Part shown: positions 11,356 to 22,404 of the stretch, in pieces
How the letters are laid out: each line of letters opens with the position of its first letter
Position numbering within the stretch: the first letter of the stretch is position 1
Assembly: GCA_037954665.1 (NCBI GenBank)
Contig: JBBMOL010000092.1
Span: 1,612,001-1,676,000, forward strand
Source of the DNA: Laguncularia racemosa
Taxonomy: Eukaryota; Streptophyta; Magnoliopsida; Myrtales; Combretaceae
DNA: 64,000 nt
Direction: 5' to 3'
The notes under the pieces: model-generated
Database searches by the model: none
The model's input: the letters and a program-made list of their open reading frames with translations, nothing else
Told to the model about the DNA's origin: nothing
Program-made: the position numbers and the translations under genes

Positions 11356-14300
11356 GTACGCATTAAAAAATTAAAAGAAAAATAGCAGAAGGATTTTCTA
11401 AACTTTTCATATTTTCAAGGATGGAAATTTTTTATCATCGCACTTTAGGTTCTCTGTACGTGGTATTACAAGTCATGTATATCGTAATTCAAGTTTTAAA
11501 GAAGGCCATTTTACGAATTATGACTATATTCTTATTATGCGAAATCCTAAGACCTCGTTTTATGTTCCTGACTATTTTTTAACTTTTTACGAAACCTAGG
11601 AAACACCCCAGTAGACAAAAGCTGCCTCCAAAAATAAACTTTAGTTCTTGTTTTTTTTTAAAAAAAAAAACCCTAAATTCAGTAGAAGAAGTGGATGAAC
11701 CTTTAGGTTCTTTTTATAAAATCATGTTGACCACTTGCATAATATTTATTAAATCTAATTGAAGATGTTAAAGGAGAAAAAGGGGGGTGGTGTGGGGTGG
11801 GGGGGGGAAGGAAAATCCGTGATTGCTTATTGTTAGATTTATTATCTGACAAGCATTCAAGGTGCAATAATTGCTCTAGTAACTGTCATAAAACCAGGTG
11901 AAGGAGCCAAGGTCGATTGGGAGTTTAGTGTCTGAGAAAACAAGTTCAAACTCAAGTGCCTTCGAACTTGCCTTAGTAGCAGCAGTGCTTTTGGCACTTT
12001 CACATATTACTTCCAGTTTGGTCGGAGGGTTTGTGTGCATTTGTTCCATGGAAGAGCTTGAAAGAACCTCCTCCTCTAAAATGCAACTTTGGTTCGCTTG
12101 CCTCGTCTTCTCATGGTATATAATTATATCTTCACTTATATGTATATACACTTTCTCTTCTTTTCTTTTCTTATTTTGCAGAAATTTTCTTAAAATTCAT
12201 TTTTCTAATCCTACGTAAAGGGGGGATTCATGCATATAGTGTTTTGTGTATGTGATTCTCATGGGTAATGGATTTCATCTAACAAGTGTTCGAGAAAAAG
12301 GAAAGAAAATGAAGTTCTCTCTCAACTACCTTATCAAATATAAAGAATATAAATGATGGGTTTGTCTTTTAATTTTTATCTTGTTATTAGATTATTCTTC
12401 TTTTTACAAATAAATAATCGTATTATTATCAAATTCTTTTGTTTCAAAACAAGTGCGGGTCGATAATCGTTGTATACCTGTATTTTTCACCTTTGGTTTT
12501 TACCCGTATCCAGGCAACTGCATTTGCTGAACATTTGGAATTTGCATTTATGAGTTGGAAGTGGTAGGTTTAGCATAGGTTGAGGAAATACTGCCACAAT
12601 ATGAAACCTACCAAGCTTCTCTTCAATGTGTGAACAGTTAGTTACTCAAAACTGCTAGGTGTTATTAATCTACAATCTGCATTATTTAATATATTATGTT
12701 CGTACGTCCATAAGTTATTTAAAACTATGGCAAATGATTCTCAGGTTCTGCATTTAGGAAAATTCTACCGTTTAATCCATGTAGTGGACAGAAATTACTG
12801 TCCCCTCTTGTAAATTTAATGTCTTCTTATATATTACAAATCTGTTGACAAGTTTCCTTGCTTATTATCATACTTTGCAAAAAGTGAATTATAATTTTTA
12901 ACACAATTGTTTATCTCTTTAGATGGGTAATCCGTGTACTGAAGATATATCAGATTTGTTAAACAAGTTTTCACAGTGCACTGCCTTAGAAAAGCGCTAT
13001 ATGTTATAATTCAAGCCTCATACATCATAAATCAATTGTAAAGTACTGTCACTATAATAAATTTTTTTTTTTAGCCAAAACTATAAGAAAATTAAGCAAT
13101 AAAAAAACTATAAATTAGCGACTTTTTTTTTTGGCAGTAATTAAACAGTAGTTTATAAGCAATTGCTAGAACTGTTATATTCTAGTAACAATTTTCTTTC
13201 TTTTTTTTTTCATAGTAGCTAAAGCTTGTATATTATGGGTGCTTTTCAAAATCTACAATATATAAAAGTTACCACAAATTTTATTTTGCTACTGTTGTAT
13301 GTACAACATAATATTTAAACCACCATCACTTATAAGCAGTTGGATATACTATAACAGTAAAGTAAATTTTTTTGAGATGTAAATTTTTTTAAGCCTTTAG
13401 TGTTAATAGTACATAATTGATTGAATGGTGTTGTTTACCTTGGCTCTCACGGATCCCGACTTCTTTGACTACAGTTTTTGAGATGTACTCTTCCTCATTT
13501 GATACTAAAGGGGAGAGATGAGTATTAAACGAAAAGTTGTTATATAGTATCGGGAGCATCCATCTAAGAGTAACAATTTCATTAAATTTTGAACACACAA
13601 AATAAAAAAGATTTATGAAGTAAGTTTTAATTTTCCGAATGTCCACCAGTTTTTCTTTTTCTTTTTTTTTTTTGGGTAATGGACTTAGAAAAGGAAAATT
13701 GTACTGTAAACCACTGAACGTCTTGGCTTTGGCCGAAAGAGAAAAGAAAAAGAACCTCTTGGCTTTTAATATTTGTCCTGTTTAAAGACAGATAATGGTG
13801 ATTATGATTTGTCCTGTTTAAGCACAGATAATGATAATAACAATAATAATTGTAGCATTATCCATGTATTAACAATATAAGAACATCTGGAATCAATTAT
13901 TTTCACGATTACATATCGTCTTATAATTCTAGTGGAAAAAAAAAAACACCAAACACAGTTGTGTATATTTGATGAGCTGCATATGTGTGTGATGCGGACA
14001 TCATAGCGGACACAGGTTGAGGTACGGGTTGATACACGGGTGGATACACGGCCGTGTAATATGTCAGGGGAACTTTCAAAAAGATATACGGTCTCCATAC
14101 ACAGTCAGAGGCACGGCCGTGTACTCGGTCAAGATTTCTCCCAAAAGCATACACGATCTCCATACACGGCTAGAGACACGGCCGTGTACTCAGTCAGGAT
14201 TTCTCCTAAAAGCATACACGGTCGTGTACTTTCCATATGATAGATGTGTGTACTTATATTTATTTCCACGTGTACATATTTATTTCCTTTTTTACATGTT

Positions 14301-17300
14301 TTACTGTGATGTATAAATAGTTATTAGGTCATTCTTAGGGTTACGCTTTATTTGATCATTGAAACACACTTTGAAAGACGGTTTTCTCTTTAATTATCAA
14401 TTGTGCGCAATTGATTTAATCCTAGAATAAACTCTGACTTGTCTTTGTTTATTCTAAAGTTCCAATCCTAGAATTGGTCTCGGTTTTACGCTTTCCTCGC
14501 TGCGTCAATTGGTATCAGAGCAAGGCAAATTCCTGCGGAGATGTCGGCTAACGATGGTGTTGATGGCGGTCGCATTCTCGACCTTGATCGGGATGCAGAA
14601 GTCCAAGGAGTCAATCAATGGGCTCCAAGGGCGGTGGTCGAAACCATAGAACAACGGCTTGGACGTGTAGAACAGCATCTGGAAGATCTGGAAGCGCGTT
14701 TCGACGCTATGGTGATGGGCCACAACGGGAACGGGGGTGTTGTTGGGAATCGGCCGAGAGTAGCAGTCGCTCGCGGCGGTCCTATCAATGAACTTGCTGC
14801 CGGAAATCAATAGAACAGAAGAATTGATGAAATCCCTTCTGAGGAAGAGGAAGAATTTATGCAGAGGAGAGGGCAACCACCGAGAAGGGGTGATGTTGAT
14901 GGTGGCAGGTACCGTGGAGGGAATGACAGGATTGATCAAGCGTATGGTGGCGGGTATCGACGAAACCACTAGGGGTTCGATCATGCTGATGGCGGTGACT
15001 TCCGTCTTAAGGTAGACATTCCTTCTTTTAATGGTAATCTCAATATAGAGGAATTTTTGGACTGACTTGCGGAGGTCGATAGATTCTTCGATTATATGGA
15101 GGTTCCTGAGGATAGGAGGGTACGGATGGTTGCTTGTAGACTGAAAGGCGGGGCATATGCATGGTGGGATCGGTTACAGAACCGTAGGCAAAGGGAAGGG
15201 CGGCAACCTATTAGAACATGGTACCGCATGAGAAATCTGTTGTAGAGAGATTTCTTACCACCCGACTACGAGCAAATTCTTTTCCAGCAGTATCAACGGT
15301 GCCGTCAAGGGCAGAGGACGGTGCATGAGTACACCGCTGAATTCATGAGGTTAGCGGAGAGGAATGATCTGAGGGAGACTGAGGGTCAACAGGTGGCACG
15401 GTTTGTAGACGGGTTGAAACATCAAGTTAGAGATAAGATAGGAGTGACGGTGTTCAGAACCGTGAATGAAGCCAAGAACTTGGCCCTCCGAGCTGAAATG
15501 ATGATCCAAGAGCAGAGTGCAAGGTTTGGAGGAGGTAAAAGAAACTACGCTTATGATAATCTCGGCAGTCATAGCAGGGTGAGTGGCGAAAGGCCTAGAG
15601 GAATTGTTGAGAAGCAAATGGGAAGCATGGAAAGAAAAGAAGACAAGGCTGAGGGAAAGAGGCCACTTGAGGGCAAAGAAGCCCCAAAACAAAACAACCC
15701 ATATGCCAAGCCAATACTGGGAAAGTGCTATAGATGTAGTCAGTTGGGACATCGATCCAATGAATGCCCGAATCGATGAGCTGTAAACATTGTCGAAAGG
15801 GAAGAGGAGGAGGAAGTGTATTGTGAGCCAGATGGTAATGAAGATTACTATGAAGAGGTTGATGATGCGGTGGAGCCTAACTATGTAATTAGGAGGATGA
15901 TGCTAGCACCGAGACAGGAAGGTAGTTCATAACGACACCAGTTATTTCGCACTAGGTGCACGATTGGTGGGAAAGTGTTTGATCTAATTGTTGATAGTGG
16001 GAGCTGCGAGAACATCATCGGAAATGAGGTTGTGAAGAAACTCCAATTACCGATAGAGAAACATCCGAGTCCTTACACCATAGGATGGATTAAAGCGGCA
16101 GAACGAATCGAGGTGAAAGAGAGGTGTCGAGTTCCTTTTTCGATAGGCAAATATCGGGATGAGGTATACTGCGACATCGTTGATATGGACGCGTGTCATT
16201 TGTTATTCGGACGACCTTGGCAATTTGACGTAGATGCCCAACATGCCGGGAAGGAGAACAAATATAGGTTGGAGAAGGAGGGGGTGAAATATACACTATT
16301 ACCATTGACGGATAAGCGACCCAAGACCTAGAGAGCCGAAGGAAAATCCTTTCTGACAATAACTCAGTCAGAGAAGGAAATAATCGAGGACATTAAGGAG
16401 TCCCGTTTGATGCATGCTCTCGTGTTGAAGAATGCGGGAGAGGACATAGATAGTGTAGAGGCTCCGGAAGAAGTGAAAGGGTTATTAGAGGAATTTAAAG
16501 AGGTAGTGTCGGAAGACTTACCGGAAGGACTGCCTCCATTGCGAGACATCCAGCACCACATCGACTTAGTGCCTGGAGCTAGCCTTCCTAACCTTCCTCG
16601 CTATCAGATGAGTCCCAAAGAAACGGGGGTCTTACAAGAGAAGGTACAAGACTTACTAGACAAAGGATTCATTCGAGATAGCATGAGTCTTTGTGCCCTA
16701 CCAGCACTATTGACGCCCAAGAAGGATGGGAGTTGGAGGATGTGTGTAGACAGCCGGGCGATCAACAAGATCACAATTGGGTATAAATTCCCAATACCTC
16801 GCATTGAGGATATGTTGGACCGGTTGAGTGGAGCAGTAATATTCTCCAAAGTAGATATCAGAAGTGGGTATCATCAAATTCGGGTCAGACTTGGGGATGA
16901 GTGGAAGACCGCCTTCAAGACAAAGGAAGGGTTGTACAAATGGTTGGTTATGCCATTCGGCCTCAGCAATGCACCAAGCACCTTCATGCGCGTGATGAAC
17001 CAAGTACTTAAACCATTTATAGGTCGGTTCGTTGTTGTATATTTTGATGATATCCTAATATATAGCAAGACTCGGGATGAGCGACTCGGGATGAGCATCT
17101 AGTGCACTTGAAGGATGTTCTGACTGTATTGAAAGAGAATAAGCTCTATGCTAATCTCAAGAAGTGTGTATTCATGTCACTGAGGCCGCTGTTCTTAGGC
17201 TTCATAGTGAGTGGTGAGGGAATCACGGTGGATGAGGATAAGGTAAAAGCCATTAGAGATTGGCCTACGCCCAAGACCATTACCGAGTTGAGAAGTTTTT

Positions 17301-20148
17301 TGGGGTTGGCGGGATTCTACAGGCGTTTCATACGACATTTTAGCACAGTTGCTGCCCCCATTAACTGAGTGCCTGAAAAAAGGAAAGTTTCATTGGGATG
17401 GGGAAGCTGAATTGGGATTCGCAGTGCTCAAAGAGAGATTATGTAGTGCGCCGGTGTTGGCCTTACCGGACTTCGACAAACTATTCGAAGTCAATTGTGA
17501 TGTTAGTGGCGTAGGTATTGGTGTTGTGCTCTCTCAAGAGAAGAGACCCGTGGCCTTCCATAGTGAGAAGCTCTACGAAGCCAGGAGGAACTAGTCCACG
17601 TATGATAAAGAATTTTATTCAGTGGTCAGAGCCCTGAGGATGTGGGAGCACTACTTGGTCGGCAAAGAGTTTATCTTATACTCGGATTGTGTCACCTTGA
17701 AACACTTGAGTAATCAGACTCGCATGTACAAAGACATGTATGCCAGATGGATACAGTTTCTGCAAAAATTTCCATTTCGTCTGATGCATAAATCTGGGGT
17801 CCAGAACAAGGTGGCCAACGCGTTAAGCCGAAGAGCGGATTTATTGGTGACCATGAGGGCTGAAGTAGTCGGGTTCGAGCAATTGAAGGAGTTGTATGAG
17901 ACAGATGAAGATTTCGGAGCTACTTGGAGGAAATGCACCAATAAGGAACCCAATGATAGTTACTACATTCTGGAGGGTTACTTAATGAGGGGTAACCAGC
18001 TATGCATTCCTGAATCTTCCTTACGGGAGAAATTGATCAGAGACCTCCATGGAGGAGGATTAGCCGGCCACCTAGGGAGTGACAAAACACTAGCAGCAGT
18101 GGCTGCAAGATACCATTGGCCTCAGTTGAGGAGGGATGTCAGGCGAATAGTGCAACAGTGTTACATCTGTCAGACATCAAAAGGGCATTATCAGAATACT
18201 GGGTTAGACACTCCGCTACCAGTACCTGAGAATATTTGGGAGGATCTATCCATGGATTTCCTGTTAGGTTTGCCTCGTACCCAACGAGGTGCTGACACTG
18301 TTTTTGTAGTTGTGGACAGGTTTTCCAAGATGGCTCACTTCATCCCTTGTAGAAAGACAGCGGATGCACAAAGCGTGGCCAAGCTATTCTTTAAGGAGGT
18401 GGTCAAGTTACATGGGGTTCCCAAGTCCATCACTTTTGATGGGGACACTCGATTCCTTAGCCATTTCTGGAGGACGCTATGGTACATGTTTAACTCGTCC
18501 CTTAACTTCAGCAGCACAACCCACCCTCAAACCGATGGGCAAACAGAAGTGACGAACAGGACCCTTGGAAATCTAATACGAAGCATTTGTGGAGAGAAGC
18601 CGAAGCAATGGGACCTGGCACTCTCTTAAGCCAAGTTCACCTACAACAATTCCATACATAGAACTACTGGAAGATCACCCTTTTCAGTGGTCTATACCAA
18701 GACGCCTTCTCACGCCTTGGATTTAGCTTCTTTACCTAAAGGTGTTGAGACCAATGTTGCTGCTAAACACCTAGCGGAACAGTACCACACGGTGGCATCT
18801 GACGTGAAGGAGCAAATTGAGAAGGTGAATGAGCAGTATAAGAAAGCCGCCGACAAACATCAGAGGAAGAAGCTGTTTGAGGTGGGAGATCAAGTGATGG
18901 TGTTTTTACGGAAAGAACGCTTTTCCGTGGGAACGTATAGAAAGTGGCAACCGAAGAAATATGGGCCTTACCATATTGTCGTCAAGATCAATGACAACGC
19001 CTATGTGGTTGGTCTACCGGAAAGCATGAAAATCTCCAAGACCTTCAATGTAGCTAACTTGTACCCATTCTACGCGGATGACGAACCCCTTTATCTAGAA
19101 GAGAACTCGGAGTCGAGTTCTTCATTGGTGGGAGAGAATGATGCGGACATCGTGGCGGACACAGGTTGAGGCACGGGTTGATACACGGGTGGATACACGG
19201 CCGTGTAATATGTCAGGGAAACTTCCAGAAAGATACACGGTCTCCATACACGGCCAGAATCATGGTCGTGTACTCGGTCAGGATTTCTTCCAGAAGCATA
19301 CACGGTCTCCATATACGGCCGAGGCACGGCCGTGTACTCGGTCAGGATTTCTCCCAAAAGCATACATGGCCGGTATACACGGCCGTGTACTTTCCAAACG
19401 ACAGACGTGTGTACTTATATTTATTTCCACGTGTACATATTTATTTCCTTTTTTACATGTTTTACTGTGATGTATAAATAGTTATTAGGTCATTCTTAGG
19501 GTTACGCTTTATTTGATCATTGAAACACACTTTGAAAGACGGTTTTCTCTTTAATTATCAATTGTGCGCAATTGATTTAATCCAAAAATAAACTCTGATT
19601 TGTCTTTGTTTATTCTAGAGTTCCAATTCTAGAATTGGTCTCGGTTTTACGCTTTCTTCACTGCGTCAGTGTGTTTATTTAGGAAGTTTAAAATGAGGGG
19701 ATTTCAGATCAATAAGCAATATTGAGTCTATGAAAGAAACTTTTCATATTTTTAAAACCAATTACAAACTCCATTAAAAAAGAAACAATTTCGTAGAAAT
19801 TAAAGTACATGGATACTCCGTATTATTTCCCTTATTATTGTATATATATATATACCAGTATCATAAACATACATGATTAAAATGTTGGTACCTTACATAT
19901 GTACGTGTGAAATTTCATTCAGGATCGTAGCAGCTGTTGGATTTCCGATGTTGATAATCGGAATGTTGGAGACATCAAATTCAAAAAGGTATTCATGCGG
20001 AAACTCGGACCCACATCTATTGTCGATAGCTGGGATACTTTGCTTCGTACATGGTCTCTTCTGCATTGCATTTTACGTATCTGAAGTTGTTAGCTTCCAC
20101 AAGGAGAACACCGGTAGCAGCACTGGTACACAGGAAGGTCATCTTTGA
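11242..20148 (+). CDS. DUF1218 membrane protein (MWL/DESIGUAL-type), 3 exons
   Basis: Spliced CDS: 11242-11355, 11898-12115, 19923-20148, giving 185 aa and a TGA stop. Junctions are canonical: exon 1 ends before GTACGC (phase 0), exon 2 follows AAACCAG and ends before GTATAT (phase 2), and exon 3 follows ATTCAG and restores a Trp codon. Four hydrophobic segments are visible at about residues 10-30, 60-84, 101-126 and 142-166. The second carries AAVLLALSH followed by an ICS-MEELER loop. The fourth begins LLSIAGILCFVHGLF, a strong DUF1218 signature. Family members are plant-specific four-pass membrane proteins; studied ones affect lignin deposition, venation or leaf symmetry. Substrate and exact subfamily cannot be told from sequence. 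No internal stop or frameshift was seen. Intron 2 is 7.8 kb because a gypsy element sits in it. The family call is from memory of conserved motifs. Confidence 0.85.
11782..11807 (+). other. G-rich run, potential G-quadruplex, in intron 1
   Basis: Runs of 6, 2, 4 and 9 G separated by single T or TGT lie on the coding strand, about 90 bp upstream of the exon 2 acceptor. Four or more runs of at least three G can be drawn with short loops, so a DNA or RNA quadruplex is possible. Nothing else in this AT-rich window looks like it. Confidence 0.5.
11898..12115 (+). CDS. DUF1218 gene, exon 2
   Basis: The exon starts after the acceptor AAACCAG and ends at the TG of a split Trp codon before GTATATAA. 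It encodes the luminal loop, membrane segment 2 and the first half of segment 3 (ending WFACLVFSW). The GTG at its start is a Val codon inside the protein and not a start codon. Confidence 0.88.
13985..13989. other. Target-site duplication of G1, left
   Basis: GTGTG directly precedes the 5' LTR and is repeated exactly at 19669-19673 after the 3' LTR. Five-bp duplications are normal for gypsy integration. The local TG-rich context makes a chance match slightly easier. Confidence 0.75.
13990..14507 (+). repeat. G1 5' LTR
   Basis: Starts TGATGCGG and ends TGCGTCA. U3 carries about two and a half 60-bp tandem units with the palindromic word ACACGGCCGTGT, including a perfect 14-nt palindrome TACACGGCCGTGTA at 14045-14058. 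A G-box-like CACGTG lies at 14267-14272 and a TATA box TATAAATA at 14312-14319, so R should begin about 30 bp further on. Confidence 0.92.
14312..14319 (+). promoter_or_regulatory. G1 LTR TATA box
   Basis: TATAAATA in the 5' LTR, repeated at 19473-19480 in the 3' LTR. It lies downstream of the palindromic U3 repeats and CACGTG. The 3' LTR copy faces exon 3 of the host gene in the sense direction, so read-out transcription toward that exon is conceivable. Confidence 0.65.
14510..14521 (+). other. G1 primer-binding site (tRNA-Met)
   Basis: TGGTATCAGAGC two bases after the 5' LTR is the standard plant initiator tRNA-Met complement that primes minus-strand DNA synthesis. Confidence 0.92.
14541..15932 (+). 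pseudogene. G1 gag (capsid/nucleocapsid), broken
   Basis: Begins ATG 14541 in the frame shared with pol. The reading frame slips out and back between about 14800 and 14990. In the main frame stops occur at 15063 (TGA), 15243 (TAG), 15777 (TGA) and 15930 (TAA). A retrotransposon gag capsid domain is recognisable at about 15010-15420 (AYAWWDRLQNRR, then TVHEYTAEFMRLAER). It is followed by a C-X2-C-X4-H-X4-C zinc knuckle at 15726-15767 (CYRCSQLGHRSNEC). Several stops look like G-to-A or C-to-T changes in Trp or Arg codons. Confidence 0.85.
15960..19169 (+). pseudogene. G1 pol (PR-RT-RH-IN), broken
   Basis: Protease has the active-site phrase IVDSGS near 15982. RT spans about 16500-17110 with the catalytic box YFDDILIYS. 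RNase H covers about 17400-17840. Integrase has its HHCC zinc-binding segment near 18030-18180, then core blocks LSMDFLLGLP, ITFDGDTRF and THPQTDGQTE. Breaks seen: TAG at 16329; a 14-bp tandem duplication at 17069-17096 that shifts frame just after the RT catalytic box; a one-base gain near 17361 that restores the frame; TAG at 17592; TAA at 18627. The frame ends at 19169 inside the 3' LTR. Confidence 0.9.
19127..19138 (+). other. G1 polypurine tract
   Basis: GGTGGGAGAGAA abuts the 3' LTR start TGATGCGG, where a plus-strand primer tract is expected. Just upstream, at 19103-19120, GAACTC and GAGTTC form an inverted repeat with a 6-nt loop that is conserved in G2. Confidence 0.75.
19139..19668 (+). 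repeat. G1 3' LTR
   Basis: It is 530 bp against 518 bp for the 5' LTR; the difference lies in the palindromic tandem-repeat zone. Start, end, CACGTG, TATA box and tail match the 5' LTR. It is followed by GTGTG, the right target duplication. Confidence 0.92.
19923..20148 (+). CDS. DUF1218 gene, exon 3
   Basis: The exon follows TTCATTCAG and its first base completes the Trp codon begun in exon 2. It encodes the rest of membrane segment 3 (IVAAVGFPMLIIGML), a loop with one Cys, segment 4 with ILCFVHGLF, and a hydrophilic Ser/Thr/Gly-rich tail. The TGA stop is at 20146-20148. Confidence 0.88.
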
Positions 20149-20261
20149 CTACCCTCATCATGTAAACTGTGGGCAACGCTTTGCTGCTTCCCTTCTCTCG
20201 AACAGCCTTACCGCGGTCAAATGGCGCAAGGACTCCTCCCTTCTGTGAAGTATTTATCTTC

Positions 20262-20567
20262 GGGAAAATTATATATTTAAGTATCTTTTTTATTTAAATT
20301 TTGATTTTTTTTTCATTCTAATATTTAAAATTTACAAAAATATGCAATAGAATATTTAACTTTTTTTTGTTAAACAGTGATATATGATATACTTAGATTA
20401 ATCCATATAATTTTATATGGACGAATCATAAACTGACATGTATTATTATTAATAAAAAAAACTAACAAAGTATTATTTTATGTGTTTTTGTAAATATTGA
20501 GAATTAAAATAAAAAAATAGAAATCAAATAAATGGCAAACATTTGGAACTAAATATATAATTATTCC
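20262..20567. mobile_element. MITE-like element, ~305 bp
   Basis: The ends are imperfect inverted repeats: GGGAAAATTATATATTTAAG on the left, and the reverse complement of AACTAAATATATAATTATTCC on the right, matching at about 18 of 20 positions. The interior is AT-rich and non-coding. The type is common in plant intergenic DNA. Superfamily and target duplication were not determined. Confidence 0.5.
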
Positions 20568-22380
20568 TTTTCGTTTTATGGTTACTTTATTGGGTCTTTA
20601 TTTCAGATCATGGTTTCTAGTCGCCTCCTAGGGAAAGGAAAAAGTAACCTTTTATGACCAGTTTAAGACAATGAATTCATGGTCGCATAGGATCCAAAAG
20701 AGAAATAACTCCCCTTACTTTAACCACTAGAATGCATCTCCATAGGTTCATTATTTGGATCTTATGTATTTATTGAAGTGTTAAAATACGTATTTATGAA
20801 TCAAGATACGATAGAGAAAAATATAAAATTAAATAAATTATTCTATGTCTTAATCATAATTTATTACGAGCGAGAGTCAGAACCCATTGAACACTACAAT
20901 CTATTGGACATCACTCTCGAACCAGCTGAGTATATTATTCTAATAGTTACACTAGAAAAAGATTTTAAGTTTATCATATTATTCTAAATAGTTACACTAG
21001 AAAAGATTTTAAGTTTATCCAAAAATTATTAGACATTACTTTGTAATGTTATCGAATGTCATAGCATAGGATTCGGCTCCAAAAATTTTAAACATTATCC
21101 ATAGCATAGATTACATTGAATATAGCCTCTTAAATCTATGGAACCACTTAAAACTTATATTTTGCATATCATAAGTTTTGTGATATACTATAGTGTAGTA
21201 ATATATTCATATAACTTATTTTATTAAATTTATAAAATACCTTTAATAAATATAACTAAATGTGATGGATATAATTAAAACCCAACTAAGAAAATATAAC
21301 ACTTAATTCGAAATTTTAGGCTTATACTCTGATTGATATAAAACATGTAAAAGCTTAAAAATCTAAAATTTTATCACAATCTATAGCTTAAGTCAAAGGA
21401 ATGGTTTCATCCCTTGTATTTTTATTTTAGAAACTTATACCTCTATAACAAGGTATAGGTAAAATCCTTCTAATATATTGCCTCCGCTTGCTCAAATCTA
21501 ATTAACCTTATAATCTCTCGAAATTTCTTCAAAATAGTAAGAAAAATAGGGGTGTATCAATGAACTATCCTATGACAATAATACTAATAATAAATTCATA
21601 TGTATAGCCCAAACAAAATGCACGACCAAGATTTTGTAGTTCAATTGATATGAATACTATCTTCTTTTAAATTAAAATAAGTTTGAATTTCTTTTCTCCG
21701 GTTTATATAACTATAACATATGGTTAAAAAAAAAAGAAAAGAAAAGAAAAGTGCATGGAAGATAAAGAGCTAAATCATTACAATAATTAAGCTTTTTCTA
21801 ACATTAATGGCCAAGTTTCTCTCTCTTTTGTTTCCTTTTCTCAAGTAATGGTTGATGCAAAGAACTCTAGCTTTTCCATTGAGTTATTTGATGTTAATGG
21901 TAAGAAAACCAAGGTATAGTTCTTGATTAGATAGGACTGAATAGTCATTCTGTCTCTCTCTCTCTCTCTTTTATGTGTCACTTGATGGACCCTTTGAATT
22001 ACAATGTGTGGTTTGAATTGGATACTTTTTTTTGTCCTATATGCTTTCAATAACAAAAGTGTTTCTGATGAAAGATTTTAATTTTCACGTATAGTACAGC
22101 TGGGTGAATATAATCCTTCAATACGAAATCCCAGCAATCCCAGATAGTTGAAGTTATATTTATATTATGAATATTAGAATTCAGATACAAATAGATGATA
22201 AAAAAGAAAAAAGAAATAGAAAAATCAATAGTATAAAGAAGAGAAAAACATTATTGGAAGTGGTATGAAAGGAGAACACTTATTTTCAGACGTCCTAATT
22301 TTGTTAGAAGTCAAATGTTGTTAATACATCATGTGCTACTTTAAAATCCACTTTGATATTTGATATATCACATCAATATT
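20568..22380. other. Intergenic AT-rich DNA
   Basis: No gene seen. It contains a (TC)n microsatellite at 21952-21969 and scattered A/T runs. Open frames of 60-70 codons in this interval show no conserved motif. Confidence 0.5.
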
Positions 22381-22404
22381 ATATAATAGCATTATTTTTT
22401 ATTC

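Larger units (their letters stand above)
13990..19668 (+). mobile_element. Ty3/gypsy LTR retrotransposon G1 (chromovirus-like)
   Basis: Complete structure of 5.7 kb: LTRs at 13990-14507 and 19139-19668, tRNA-Met-type PBS, gag-pol, PPT, and GTGTG target duplications. Domain order is gag, protease, RT, RNase H, integrase, which defines Ty3/gypsy. The phrases around RT and integrase resemble plant chromoviruses of the Galadriel/Reina kind, but no chromodomain was recognised before the 3' LTR. The final gag-pol frame runs into the 3' LTR. The last 262 bp of the two LTRs align without gaps with about seven mismatches by eye, so insertion is fairly recent. The coding region is inactivated by stops and frameshifts. 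It lies in sense orientation in intron 2 of the DUF1218 gene. Confidence 0.93.
12116..19922 (+). other. DUF1218 intron 2 with nested gypsy element
   Basis: GT...AG intron of 7807 bp. About 1.87 kb of AT-rich intron precedes the G1 retrotransposon (13990-19668) and about 250 bp follows it, so the pre-insertion intron would have been about 2.1 kb. Nothing else coding is recognisable in 12116-13984. A weak inverted repeat near 13040-13360 might be a decayed MITE. Confidence 0.8.

Noticed and set aside
13040..13360. Possible MITE in DUF1218 intron 2 (TACTGTCACTATA at left, inverted match to ACTATAACAGTA at right)
   Set aside because: Only about 12 of 19 positions match and no target duplication was found.
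13802..14316. Overlapping open frames on both strands around 13802-14316, and similar ones at 19091-19477
   Set aside because: They are by-products of the palindromic G1 LTR repeats; the same frames occur in both LTRs and carry no known domain.
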